A DNA stretch of 64,000 nucleotides from an uncultured Bacilli bacterium (lineage in GTDB: Bacteria; Bacillota_I; Bacilli_A; RF39; UBA660), in assembly GCA_947630055.1 (NCBI GenBank), contig CANRGA010000002.1:1-64000 (forward strand), read 5' to 3'. Both the position numbers and the translations under genes were made by a program. Shown in pieces: positions 9,110 to 17,660 of the stretch (the stretch's first letter is position 1; the number at the start of each line of letters is the position of its first letter). The notes beneath the pieces are model-generated. The model had not been told where the DNA came from. It saw only the letters and a program-made list of their open reading frames with translations, and searched no databases.

Positions 9110-10213
9110 ATGGCAAAATACAACTGGACAGTTGACACATTACAATTAAAAATTGAAGAATTAAGAAAAGCTTATGCTAGAGAAGAAAATGAAGATTTAA
9201 AAAATTTAATAGCGTATGATATCAATAATTTAGAAACTTGGATCGATGCCTTTTATGATACAGAAAAGTACGATATGGAAAAGTTTACTGATATATTTAA
9301 AGTATTTAAATCTGATATTACATCTCTAGCTTTTTTATGGAGTGATTATGAAGAATTTTACCGTGAAAGTAAAGATCCTAAAATTAGAGAGCATACCTTT
9401 CATCGTAGTAGTTTATCAAAAGATGATTTAATAACTTTAACTCATGATTTTTATAAATCTTTAAATAGATATTTCTTTGGTAATTTTATGAAAAATTTTC
9501 GTCATCGAAGAGATCATGTAGTATTTTTAAATGATCCTGATGATGTTTATTGTGGGGAAGCTATTTCTATTAAATATACTAATGAAGCTTTTTTAAGTAT
9601 TGGTAGATTCTTTACTATAGAAGATTATTTAACAACAATTCATGAATTTGCTCATGCCACTAGTTTTCAAATAAATCCTAATCATGTTGATTATGATAAA
9701 AGAGCTTTTTCAGAAACTATTGCTCTTTTTATGGAACTTCTAGCATCAGACTATTACTTAGAACAAACTAAAGACTATGATGCAAGTATTTATAAAATAA
9801 ATACCCATTTAGAATATATTGATAATGCTCAAGTAGTTAATTTAATTATTTATCTTATCAAAAAAGAACAACAATTAGGTCATGAATACACATCTACTAA
9901 AGAAATGAGACAACAACTTACGAAAGACTCATTTAGTGATGAAATATTTGATGATGCCTTTTTATTCTCTGGTATTGCTCATGAAGAATATTTAGCTAGT
10001 TATATGTATGCTATTGAACTTTATATGTTATATAAAGAAAATAAAGATAAAGCTTTAGATTTATTAAAAAGAATGATATTACTAGATGAAATGAATGAAG
10101 AAGAATATTACAGTAATATTAAAAAATTAGGAATAATTCCTAATTTTAGCTTACGTAGTTTTGAAAGAGATTTACAACAAGAAAGTATTAAGTTAGAAAG
10201 AGTTAGACATTAA
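9110..10213 (+). CDS. M3-family-like metallopeptidase (short form)
   Basis: The zinc motif HEFAH lies near residue 178 and a downstream glutamate in FSETIALFMELLASDYYL fits the third ligand, as in oligopeptidase F/M3 enzymes. At 367 aa it is much shorter than PepF (about 600), lacking most of the N-terminal helical part. It is probably a cytosolic oligopeptidase. The stop overlaps the convergent ffh stop by three bases, with no terminator between. It is the only plus-strand gene in the first 39 kb. Confidence 0.75.
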   Translation: MAKYNWTVDTLQLKIEELRKAYAREENEDLKNLIAYDINNLETWIDAFYDTEKYDMEKFTDIFKVFKSDITSLAFLWSDYEEFYRESKDPKIREHTFHRSSLSKDDLITLTHDFYKSLNRYFFGNFMKNFRHRRDHVVFLNDPDDVYCGEAISIKYTNEAFLSIGRFFTIEDYLTTIHEFAHATSFQINPNHVDYDKRAFSETIALFMELLASDYYLEQTKDYDASIYKINTHLEYIDNAQVVNLIIYLIKKEQQLGHEYTSTKEMRQQLTKDSFSDEIFDDAFLFSGIAHEEYLASYMYAIELYMLYKENKDKALDLLKRMILLDEMNEEEYYSNIKKLGIIPNFSLRSFERDLQQESIKLERVRH

Positions 10214-11517
10214 AATGGCATTTTCATTTTACCATTGCTCATACTTTTCATCATGCTCTTCATCATTTCAAATTGTTTAAGAAGTCTATTTACTTCTTCA
10301 ACAGATCGGCCACTTCCTTTAGCAATTCTTTGCTTACGAGTGGCTTTTAATATTTCTGGATGTCTTCTTTCATATGGCGTCATAGATAGGATTATAGCCT
10401 CTACATGAGCCATATCTTTTGGATTAATGGAAATATTATTTAATCCCATACTTCTTGCTTGCGGAAGCATTTTAATAATATTTTCAAGTGGTCCTAATTT
10501 TTTTATTTGTTTAAATGTAGTTAAGAAATCTTCTAAATCAAAAGTTCCCTTTTGCATTTTTTTCGCTTGTTCTTTAGCATCTTCTTCGGATACGATATCT
10601 TCTACTTTTTCAGCAATAGATAAAATATCACCCATATCTAAGATACGTTCAGCCATTCTAACTGGATAAAATTCACTTAAACCATCCATTTTTTCCGAAT
10701 CACCAACAAATTTTATTGGTACATTGGTAAGATGTCTTAAGGAAAGGGCTACTCCACCTTTAGTATTACCATCCATTTTGGTAAGAATACAACCAGTTAA
10801 TTTCAAAGCCTCATTAAAACCAGTAATAACATTAATAGCATCTTGACCCATCATCGCATCAATTACTAAAAGTATTTCATTAAAAGTAATATTTTCTTCT
10901 AAATCTTTTAACTCTTGCATTAATTTTTCATCTATTTGAAGTCTTCCAGCGGTATCAATAATAACATAATCTAAGTTATTATCTTTAGCATATTTAATAC
11001 CATCTGAAGCTATTTCTAAAACACTCTTTTTATCTTCCGTAAATACCGGAATATTCAAAGAAGCCCCAATTTCTTTTAATTGATCAATAGCAGCTGGTCT
11101 ATATATATCACAAGCTATAAGTAAAGGTTTACGATTATGTTTTTTTCTAAGTAAATTAGCAAGCTTCCCTGCCGTAGTTGTTTTACCACTACCTTGAAGA
11201 CCACAAAGCATAATAACAGCAAATTTTTCTTTAGTGTTAAGTGGTTCATATTCACCACCTAAAAGACTTACTAATTCATCTTTAACAATTTTAATAAAAA
11301 CTTCATCAGGTTTTAAACTTTTACCAACATCAACTCCTAAAGCCTTTTCTTTAACGGATGCGACAAATTCTTTCACCACATTATAGTTAACATCAGCTTC
11401 AAGTAAAGCCATTCTAATTTCCCTCATGGCATCATTAATATTATCTTCCGTTATTTTACCCATACCACGAATATTTTTAATGGCATTAGATATTCTATCA
11501 CCCATATATTCAAACAT
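10210..11517 (-). CDS. ffh: Signal recognition particle protein Ffh
   Basis: The 435-residue GTPase has the N domain, a G domain with GLQGSGKTTTAGKLA, DTAGRLQ and TKMDG, and a methionine-rich M domain that ends in MMKSMMKSMSNGKMKMPF. It binds the 4.5S/scRNA and signal peptides and docks on FtsY. It is the last gene of the ftsY-ylxM-ffh operon, two bases after ylxM. Confidence 0.97.
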   Translation of the reverse strand: MFEYMGDRISNAIKNIRGMGKITEDNINDAMREIRMALLEADVNYNVVKEFVASVKEKALGVDVGKSLKPDEVFIKIVKDELVSLLGGEYEPLNTKEKFAVIMLCGLQGSGKTTTAGKLANLLRKKHNRKPLLIACDIYRPAAIDQLKEIGASLNIPVFTEDKKSVLEIASDGIKYAKDNNLDYVIIDTAGRLQIDEKLMQELKDLEENITFNEILLVIDAMMGQDAINVITGFNEALKLTGCILTKMDGNTKGGVALSLRHLTNVPIKFVGDSEKMDGLSEFYPVRMAERILDMGDILSIAEKVEDIVSEEDAKEQAKKMQKGTFDLEDFLTTFKQIKKLGPLENIIKMLPQARSMGLNNISINPKDMAHVEAIILSMTPYERRHPEILKATRKQRIAKGSGRSVEEVNRLLKQFEMMKSMMKSMSNGKMKMPF

Positions 11518-11519
11518 AA

Positions 11520-11822
11520 CTATTCTCCTTTTAAAATATTTTCAATTTCTTCTTTAATTATTTTGATATCTTCTACTTCCAATAATTCTTTTAATTTAGT
11601 ATTTCTCTCATTTAATTTTAAAATACTTTCATAATTATCTAATTTTTGTTCCACATTTTTAATAATTATTCCTATTCTACTTTTAGAAACACGTTTTAAA
11701 TCTGCAATTTCTTGCATAGTCATATTTTCCCCATAATATAAATCAAATACTTCTCGATTATTTTCTTTTAATAAATCTTTATAAATTAAATATAAATTAT
11801 TATAGTAAAAAAACTTTTCCAT
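11520..11822 (-). CDS. ylxM: YlxM-family helix-turn-helix protein
   Basis: A 100-residue UPF0122/YlxM protein with a sigma-70 region-4-like helix-turn-helix (NREVFDLYYGENMTMQEIA, then VSKSRIGIIIKNVEQKL). It sits between ftsY and ffh with one-base overlap or two-base spacing, the position seen across Firmicutes, and is thought to act with the signal recognition particle. Confidence 0.9.
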   Translation of the reverse strand: MEKFFYYNNLYLIYKDLLKENNREVFDLYYGENMTMQEIADLKRVSKSRIGIIIKNVEQKLDNYESILKLNERNTKLKELLEVEDIKIIKEEIENILKGE

Positions 11823-12814
11823 TAAATCATATCCTTAAATAAACCATATATATAGTTTTCAATATCAAATGGTTTTAAATCAGTCATAGCCTCTCCTAAA
11901 CCAACAAACTTAACAGGTAGATTTACTTCTTCTTTAATAGCTAAAACTATTCCCCCTTTAGCAGTTCCATCAAGTTTAGTTAAAACTATGCCTGTTATAT
12001 CAGTTATTTCTTTAAAAGCCTTGGCTTGCATTATGCCATTTTGACCAGTTGAAGCATCAATTACAAGTAAAGTTTCTTGTGGAGCACCACTTATATGTGT
12101 TGCAATAACTTTATTTATTTTTTCTAATTCTTTCATTAAATTAACTTTATTTTGAAGTCTTCCGGCTGTATCTATTAAAACTATATCTACTTTTTTTTCT
12201 TTAGCCTCTACTAAGCCATCATAGATAACACTTGCTGGGTCACTACCTTCTTTACCATAAAATAAGCTTCCTGTTTTGGTTGCCCATATTTCTAATTGAG
12301 AAACAGCTCCAGCTCTAAATGTATCACCAGCGATCATCATTACTTTCTTACCTTCATTTAGATATTTATAAGCAAGTTTGGCAATTGTCGTAGTTTTACC
12401 AACACCATTTACCCCAACCATTAAAATAACAGTTGGACCATCTTCATTCATTTTAATTTTATCAGACAAAGATTCTCCTTCAACATAAATAACTAATAAT
12501 TCATCTACTATTACTTCATTTAGATATTTGGTATCAGTAAGATTCTCGTGTTTAACTCTGTCTCTTAATTTATCCATGAATTTCATAACAGTATTAACAC
12601 CAATATCAGCCATAATTAAAATGCTTTCTAATTCTTCAAAATACTCTTCTGATACTTTTGTATATTTAACACCCAAAATATTTAACTTTGAAATAAAGTT
12701 ATCTCTAGTCTTTTTTAATCCTTTATCATAATCTTGTAATTCTTCTAATTCCTCTTTATTTTTTATTTCTTCTTTTTTACTAACTAAGTTCTTTAATTTA
12801 TTAAATAAACCCAT
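11822..12814 (-). CDS. ftsY: Signal recognition particle receptor FtsY
   Basis: An SRP GTPase of 330 aa with VGVNGVGKTTTIAKLA, DTAGRLQNK and TKLDGTAKGG. The N-terminal acidic extension is short (about 30 residues), as in Gram-positive FtsY. It receives the ribosome-SRP complex at the membrane. First gene of the SRP operon. Confidence 0.97.
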   Translation of the reverse strand: MGLFNKLKNLVSKKEEIKNKEELEELQDYDKGLKKTRDNFISKLNILGVKYTKVSEEYFEELESILIMADIGVNTVMKFMDKLRDRVKHENLTDTKYLNEVIVDELLVIYVEGESLSDKIKMNEDGPTVILMVGVNGVGKTTTIAKLAYKYLNEGKKVMMIAGDTFRAGAVSQLEIWATKTGSLFYGKEGSDPASVIYDGLVEAKEKKVDIVLIDTAGRLQNKVNLMKELEKINKVIATHISGAPQETLLVIDASTGQNGIMQAKAFKEITDITGIVLTKLDGTAKGGIVLAIKEEVNLPVKFVGLGEAMTDLKPFDIENYIYGLFKDMI

Positions 12815-12918
12815 GTTGCATCACCACTTTAATAATATCAAATTTTTAAGATTTTTAAAACTATTTTACTAAATTATGTTTAATATATATCAATATTTCA
12901 AATTTTTAAAAAATAAAA

Positions 12919-12940
12919 AAAGAAGTATTTAAACTTCTTT
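12919..12940 (-). terminator. Terminator of the TasA-like gene
   Basis: An AAAGAAGT/ACTTCTTT stem with a 6-nt loop is followed on the minus strand by a run of T. Confidence 0.75.
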
Positions 12941-12962
12941 AATTATATAATTTAACTATTTA

Positions 12963-13667
12963 TTATTCTTTAACTGTATCGCAGCTAAATGCTGTTGTTT
13001 CAAGAGTTACTGTAAATGTCTTATTAGCTAATCTAGTTTGTTGTTCTTTATCAGAGTTAGCTAATGATAATGATGCTTGAAGCTCTTCAGTAACTGTTTC
13101 ACCAGTACCAGTTAATTTAAATTTAACTGTACCAGTTTTACCAGCTGTAGCTGCTGTTTGTAAATCTTTTAATTTAATAGCTGTTGCAAGATCACCATCT
13201 AAAGTAACATTAGCATCTTTGCCATATAACTTTAATACAGCTTTGTCATCACCATTTGTTTCATCTGCATCTGCCCATTCAATATTAGCACTACTATCAT
13301 CATAAGTTACTTTATAATTAGCAGTACATTCATATACTATTCCTGAGTCACCACCAGTAAGTGTTGCAGTACCAACAGTTAATTTTTCTTCAGACTCTTT
13401 AGCTGTTCCATCAGTACTTGCATAGTAAGTTTTACCTTGATTAGCTTTACTCATATTTTCAGCTGTTAAATTTAATTTTAATGTAGTATTTCCAGTTAAA
13501 GCAACACTACCAACATTAGCATTTTCTGTACTACCAGTAATTGTAGCTTTAGCATTACTTTCTGATGTAGCTTGAATTGCGAAGAATGCGAATGTAGCTC
13601 CTACTACAGCAACCAACAATGTAGCAACGGCAATAACAGTTAACAACATTGTGTTTTTCTTATCCAT
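12963..13667 (-). CDS. TasA/CalY-like secreted or anchored surface protein
   Basis: The 234-residue protein has a signal-like N-terminus (MDKKNTMLLTVIAVATLLVA) ending in TFAFFA, the pattern of SipW-processed TasA/camelysin proteins. A Thr/Ala/Gly-rich beta domain follows, with two or three cysteines. The gene is monocistronic. It has a near-perfect promoter, a strong GGAGGG site and its own terminator, and its codon choice is less AT-biased than its neighbours, so it is probably made in large amounts. A fibre or matrix role is inferred from the family resemblance. No SipW peptidase lies in the window. Confidence 0.65.
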   Translation of the reverse strand: MDKKNTMLLTVIAVATLLVAVVGATFAFFAIQATSESNAKATITGSTENANVGSVALTGNTTLKLNLTAENMSKANQGKTYYASTDGTAKESEEKLTVGTATLTGGDSGIVYECTANYKVTYDDSSANIEWADADETNGDDKAVLKLYGKDANVTLDGDLATAIKLKDLQTAATAGKTGTVKFKLTGTGETVTEELQASLSLANSDKEQQTRLANKTFTVTLETTAFSCDTVKE

Positions 13668-13728
13668 TACTACCCTCCTTCCATTTTAATAATATTTCCG
13701 AAATACTATTATCTATATTTCTAATTTA

Positions 13729-13757
13729 ATTCTACAAAAAAATAGTTTTAGTGTCAA
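13729..13757 (-). promoter_or_regulatory. Strong promoter of the TasA-like gene
   Basis: TTGACA, a 17-nt spacer and TAGAAT, followed by a leader of about 60 nt and a GGAGGG ribosome binding site. Confidence 0.75.
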
Positions 13758-13794
13758 TATTTTTAAGCAAAAAAATGAAAAAGAAGTGAAAATT

Positions 13795-15099
13795 TTATTT
13801 ATCACTTCTATTTTTAAATTGTAATATAATTGGCGTTCCAACCAAATCAAAAGCCTCTCTTATTTTGTTTTCTAAATATCTTTCATAACTAAAATGAACT
13901 AAATTTTTATTATTGACATTAAATGTAAACTTAGGTGGTTTACTACCTGTTTGGCTGACAAAATATATTTTTAATCTTTTGCCCTTATAAGAAGGTGGTT
14001 CATGCAAAGATACTGCATCAGTAATAACATCATTAAGTAAACTAGTCTTTATTTCTTGTTTGTTATTTTCATAAGCTTTTATCACTTCTGGCATTAAAGT
14101 ATGTAATCTCTTTTTAGTTAAAGCACTAGTAAATACAAAATTAATATAAGGAACAAATTTAAAATATACTTCTAATTCGGTTTTCCATTTTTTTATTTCC
14201 GTATCTGGATCTTTTATAGTATCCCATTTATTGACGCAAATAACTATACCTTTCCCAGCTTCCATAGCATAAGATAAAATATGTTTATCATGCTCAATAA
14301 TACCAGTAGAGGCATCTATTACTAAAATACAGACATCACTTCGGTCAATTGCTTTCATACTACGAAGTAAACTATATTTTTCGACTGTTTCATAAATTCG
14401 TCCTTTTTTACGCATACCAGCAGTATCAATAACAATATAATCTTTCTTATCATAAGTAAATCTCGTATCAACAGCATCTCTTGTGGTACCTGCTACTTCA
14501 CTAACTATAGCTCTATCTTCATTAAGTAAAGCATTAATTAAAGAAGATTTACCAACATTAGGTCTTCCGATAAAACAAAATTTTAAAATATCTTCATCTG
14601 GTTCTTCTGTCTCTTTAATATCTTTTGTAATTGTTTCCAAAAGTTCATTAAAACCTAAATTATGTTCTGCTGATACTGGTAAAATAGTTTCAAAGCCAAG
14701 TTCATAGTATGCATATATATTTTCTCGTCTCTTTTCATTATCAATTTTATTTACTAAAACAATAACATCTTTACCTGATTTTTTTAACATATTACGAACC
14801 TTTTTATCAGCTTCATTAATATTATCTAGACCATCTACTACAAAAAGTATAAGATCAGATTCATCTATAGCAAGTTCAGCTTGCATTATAATGTCTTTAT
14901 TAAAATTATCATCATCACCATGAATTCCACCAGTATCAATTAAATTAAATTTTTTATTCTTATATTCTACTATGCCATAAATACGATCTCTTGTAATTCC
15001 AGGCTCACTTAAAATAATAGACTTTTTTTCTTTGATAAGTCTATTAAATATACTACTTTTACCAACATTTGGCTTGCCTATTAAAGAGACTGTTTTCAT
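13795..15099 (-). CDS. der: Ribosome biogenesis GTPase Der (EngA)
   Basis: Two tandem GTPase domains with GKPNVGKSS and GRPNVGKSSL, the two switch motifs DTGG and DTAGM, NKID/NKWD base motifs and a C-terminal KH-like domain. It acts in 50S subunit assembly. ATG at 15099 is chosen because AGGAG lies eight bases upstream; an in-frame GTG at 15108 falls inside that site. It follows the prepilin gene by 21 bases. Confidence 0.97.
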   Translation of the reverse strand: MKTVSLIGKPNVGKSSIFNRLIKEKKSIILSEPGITRDRIYGIVEYKNKKFNLIDTGGIHGDDDNFNKDIIMQAELAIDESDLILFVVDGLDNINEADKKVRNMLKKSGKDVIVLVNKIDNEKRRENIYAYYELGFETILPVSAEHNLGFNELLETITKDIKETEEPDEDILKFCFIGRPNVGKSSLINALLNEDRAIVSEVAGTTRDAVDTRFTYDKKDYIVIDTAGMRKKGRIYETVEKYSLLRSMKAIDRSDVCILVIDASTGIIEHDKHILSYAMEAGKGIVICVNKWDTIKDPDTEIKKWKTELEVYFKFVPYINFVFTSALTKKRLHTLMPEVIKAYENNKQEIKTSLLNDVITDAVSLHEPPSYKGKRLKIYFVSQTGSKPPKFTFNVNNKNLVHFSYERYLENKIREAFDLVGTPIILQFKNRSDK

Positions 15100-15120
15100 A
15101 TTATACACTCCTAATTATAT

Positions 15121-15555
15121 TTAACTACAAGTAAGATTATTTTCTGTATCTACTTTAGCATTTATTCTTTTATTTTTATAATATATTATTACTTCTAATT
15201 TATCTAAATATTTATCATTATCACTTGGATCTGTAATACAACCAAAACCTTCAGACTCACTTGTTAGGCAAGTATTATCATTATCTTTATCTAAATAATC
15301 TGGTACTAAATTACTAACAATAAAACTTCGACATGGATATTCTTTATATCTTAAATTACTATCTATAATAGATGCTTTAATATCTTCTCCTAAAAGAGTC
15401 GCAGCTTGCTCTATTATAGTTACTTTTTTTTCTAACATATTATTTTTAATAATATTAGTAATTATTCCAATAGAAGGAATAGCAATAGCACTTATAATTC
15501 CAAGTAATACTATAACTCCTAAAAGTTCAATTAATGTAAAACCCTTATTATTCAT
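15121..15555 (-). CDS. Type IV prepilin-like protein
   Basis: The N-terminus MNNKGFTLIELLGVIVLLGI is a canonical prepilin peptidase site (cut after Gly, Phe at +1, Glu at +5) with a hydrophobic helix. The 144-residue protein has a ComGC/pseudopilin-like length and four C-terminal-half cysteines that could form disulfides. It is embedded between engB and der, apparently as one operon, with no other pilus or competence gene in the window. Its assembly partners must be elsewhere if it is functional. Confidence 0.85.
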   Translation of the reverse strand: MNNKGFTLIELLGVIVLLGIISAIAIPSIGIITNIIKNNMLEKKVTIIEQAATLLGEDIKASIIDSNLRYKEYPCRSFIVSNLVPDYLDKDNDNTCLTSESEGFGCITDPSDNDKYLDKLEVIIYYKNKRINAKVDTENNLTCS

Positions 15556-15565
15556 TTTATATCAC

Positions 15566-16159
15566 CTACTTTAAAAAACTAGCAATTATATCTAAAACTT
15601 CTCCTCTTCCTTTTTTAGTAATAGTAGAAAAAGGAATAAAGCTTTCATTTTCGCCTAATTTTAAAGTATCTTTAATTAATTTATCTTGTTTTACTCTTCC
15701 ATTTTTACTAACTTTATCATATTTAGTAGCTACCACAGATATATCTAAATTATAATATTTTAAAAAATTATACATTAAAATATCATCTTCAGTTGGTTTA
15801 TGACGATAATCAATAAGTAAAAAAACATGTTTTAAATTTTCTCTTGTTTGTAAATAATCTTCGATCATAATACCAAATTTCTTTTGCGTATCTTTAGATA
15901 CACTAGCATAACCATAACCTGGAACATCAACTAAATAAAAATTTTTATTAACTAAATAAAAATTTAAAGTTTGCGTTTTACCAGGTTTAGATGAAGTACG
16001 AGCAAAGTTTTTTCTTTCAATTAAGGTATTAATAAAACTACTCTTACCAACATTACTTCTACCTAAAAGTAAAAATTCACACTTATTACTTTCTGGATAT
16101 TGACTTACTCGAATTGCAATTATTGGTTCTTCAACAGATTCAATTTGCATAAATATCAC
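15566..16159 (-). CDS. engB: Ribosome biogenesis GTP-binding protein EngB/YsxC
   Basis: A 197-residue single-domain GTPase with GRSNVGKSSFINTL, the switch DVPGYGYA and TKYDK, matching YsxC. It acts in late 50S assembly. It is encoded 10 bases upstream of the prepilin and near der, forming a short GTPase operon. The start could be codon 1 or codon 4 (MQIES). Confidence 0.96.
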   Translation of the reverse strand: MIFMQIESVEEPIIAIRVSQYPESNKCEFLLLGRSNVGKSSFINTLIERKNFARTSSKPGKTQTLNFYLVNKNFYLVDVPGYGYASVSKDTQKKFGIMIEDYLQTRENLKHVFLLIDYRHKPTEDDILMYNFLKYYNLDISVVATKYDKVSKNGRVKQDKLIKDTLKLGENESFIPFSTITKKGRGEVLDIIASFLK

Positions 16160-16221
16160 CGCTTAAATTATATATTAAATTTTAATTATTTGCAAATTAG
16201 AAAAAAATAACCAACTAGCAA

Positions 16222-16875
16222 CTAATTGGTTATCTTTTCAAATTTATCTTTTGTAACACCACATACTGGACATACCCAGTCATCAGGTAAGTCATCAAAT
16301 TTAACTTCTTCTTTATCATCATCATAGATATGTCCACAAATAAGACAACGATATTTATTTCCACCACTTACATTACTTTCAATATAAGTTGGCGCTTTTT
16401 TAGGTGATTTACCTTTCATATTTTCCCCATAATATTTATAAGTTAATACCTCATCATCATTTAATACTTTAGTACTACTTACTCTAACTAAAAATATATC
16501 ATGAGTCTCAGCATCAACTATATTTATGATGTCACCAATTAAATAAGCACAAACACCTTCTTTAATTATTGGTAGATCATCTTCAATATCATATTTAATA
16601 TCTTTAAATTTATCAGTATCTTTTGATGAATAAAAGCCAAATGTACTAATTATATCTTTACTAATATTTTGCGAAAGTATAGATATAACTACTCTCTTAC
16701 TTTCTTTAATAATTTTATTAGTATAATTATCTTTATTAATACTAATTGCAATGATCGGATTTTCACTAGTTATTTGCGTTACTGTATTAACTATGCATCC
16801 CGCTTTAGTATCTTCATATTTACTACTTATGATATAAAGACCATAAGTTAATTTTCTAAATACATTCTTATCCAT
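16222..16875 (-). CDS. Flavin reductase-rubredoxin fusion
   Basis: The N-terminal 160 residues are a flavin reductase-like FMN-binding domain. The C-terminal 45 residues are a rubredoxin with [10 protein letters not shown] and [14 protein letters not shown], giving the four iron cysteines. This matches the high-molecular-weight rubredoxin (Hrb/flavoredoxin) type of anaerobes, which passes electrons from NAD(P)H or flavin to oxygen- or peroxide-reducing partners. It begins one base after the response regulator stop, so it belongs to the phosphorelay operon. Confidence 0.88.
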   Translation of the reverse strand: MDKNVFRKLTYGLYIISSKYEDTKAGCIVNTVTQITSENPIIAISINKDNYTNKIIKESKRVVISILSQNISKDIISTFGFYSSKDTDKFKDIKYDIEDDLPIIKEGVCAYLIGDIINIVDAETHDIFLVRVSSTKVLNDDEVLTYKYYGENMKGKSPKKAPTYIESNVSGGNKYRCLICGHIYDDDKEEVKFDDLPDDWVCPVCGVTKDKFEKITN

Positions 16876-16876
16876 A

Positions 16877-17257
16877 TTAATAAGAACCCATATTAATTAT
16901 TTTTTCTACTTCTTCTCTAACATTTTCAAAAGTAAATGGTTTAGCTAGAACATCAACAATATCATAATTAAATGCTCTATCTATTCTTTCTTTTTGTACA
17001 TCACCAGTAATAATACATACTGGAATTCTTTTAAATAGATTATTTTCTTTAAAATAATCTAAAACAGCAAAGCCATCTACTTCAGGCATATTTAAATCAA
17101 GTAATAAGCCGACAATAGAATCATCAACATTATTTTTAATAGTATCAATAGCCTCTTTACCATTAAGTGCTACTAATACTTCATATTCGTCTTTAAAAGC
17201 CCTTTCTACAATATTACTAATTATTCTTGAATCATCTGCAACTAATATTTTTTTCAT
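16877..17257 (-). CDS. CheY-like single-domain response regulator
   Basis: A 126-residue receiver domain with the acidic pair Asp8-Asp9, phospho-acceptor Asp54 ([12 protein letters not shown]) and the C-terminal lysine in LAKPF. It has no output domain. It is encoded three bases after the HPt gene and is the likely end acceptor of that relay. Confidence 0.92.
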   Translation of the reverse strand: MKKILVADDSRIISNIVERAFKDEYEVLVALNGKEAIDTIKNNVDDSIVGLLLDLNMPEVDGFAVLDYFKENNLFKRIPVCIITGDVQKERIDRAFNYDIVDVLAKPFTFENVREEVEKIINMGSY

Positions 17258-17260
17258 ATT

Positions 17261-17623
17261 CTATTCCTTTCCTAAATATTTATGAGCAAGTTCAGTATAT
17301 TTATTTATTTCTTTAACTAACTTATCATAAGTTTTATTTACTTCATCAATGTTATTAGCTTTACTAGCAAGTTCATGAGCATAAGCAATATCTACTAAAC
17401 TCATAAAACCTAGATACTTTGAATCGCTTTTTAAAGCATGAACTAATATCGCATAATCTTCCATATTTTGTTCATTTTTATACTTTTCAATATTGGGTAC
17501 TCTCGTTTTATTTTCCTCTAAAAATGTTTCTAATGTTTCATCATAAAATGCTAAGTCACCAAGTAAGGAAACAGCATACTCTAAATCAACTCCATTATTC
17601 TCTAAAATACTTACATCTTTCAT
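17261..17623 (-). CDS. Histidine phosphotransfer (HPt) protein
   Basis: A 120-residue all-helical protein whose VHALKSDSKYLG matches the HPt motif, with His62 as phospho-acceptor. It lies between a hybrid kinase and a stand-alone receiver and probably carries phosphate from one to the other. Confidence 0.85.
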   Translation of the reverse strand: MKDVSILENNGVDLEYAVSLLGDLAFYDETLETFLEENKTRVPNIEKYKNEQNMEDYAILVHALKSDSKYLGFMSLVDIAYAHELASKANNIDEVNKTYDKLVKEINKYTELAHKYLGKE

Positions 17624-17660
17624 TTTCTACCATCCTTATATTAAAATTATAACACACTAT

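Noticed and set aside
10210-10213. Overlapping stop codons of the M3 peptidase and ffh genes as an antisense control
   Set aside because: Convergent genes with touching stops are common in compact genomes; nothing else suggests regulation.
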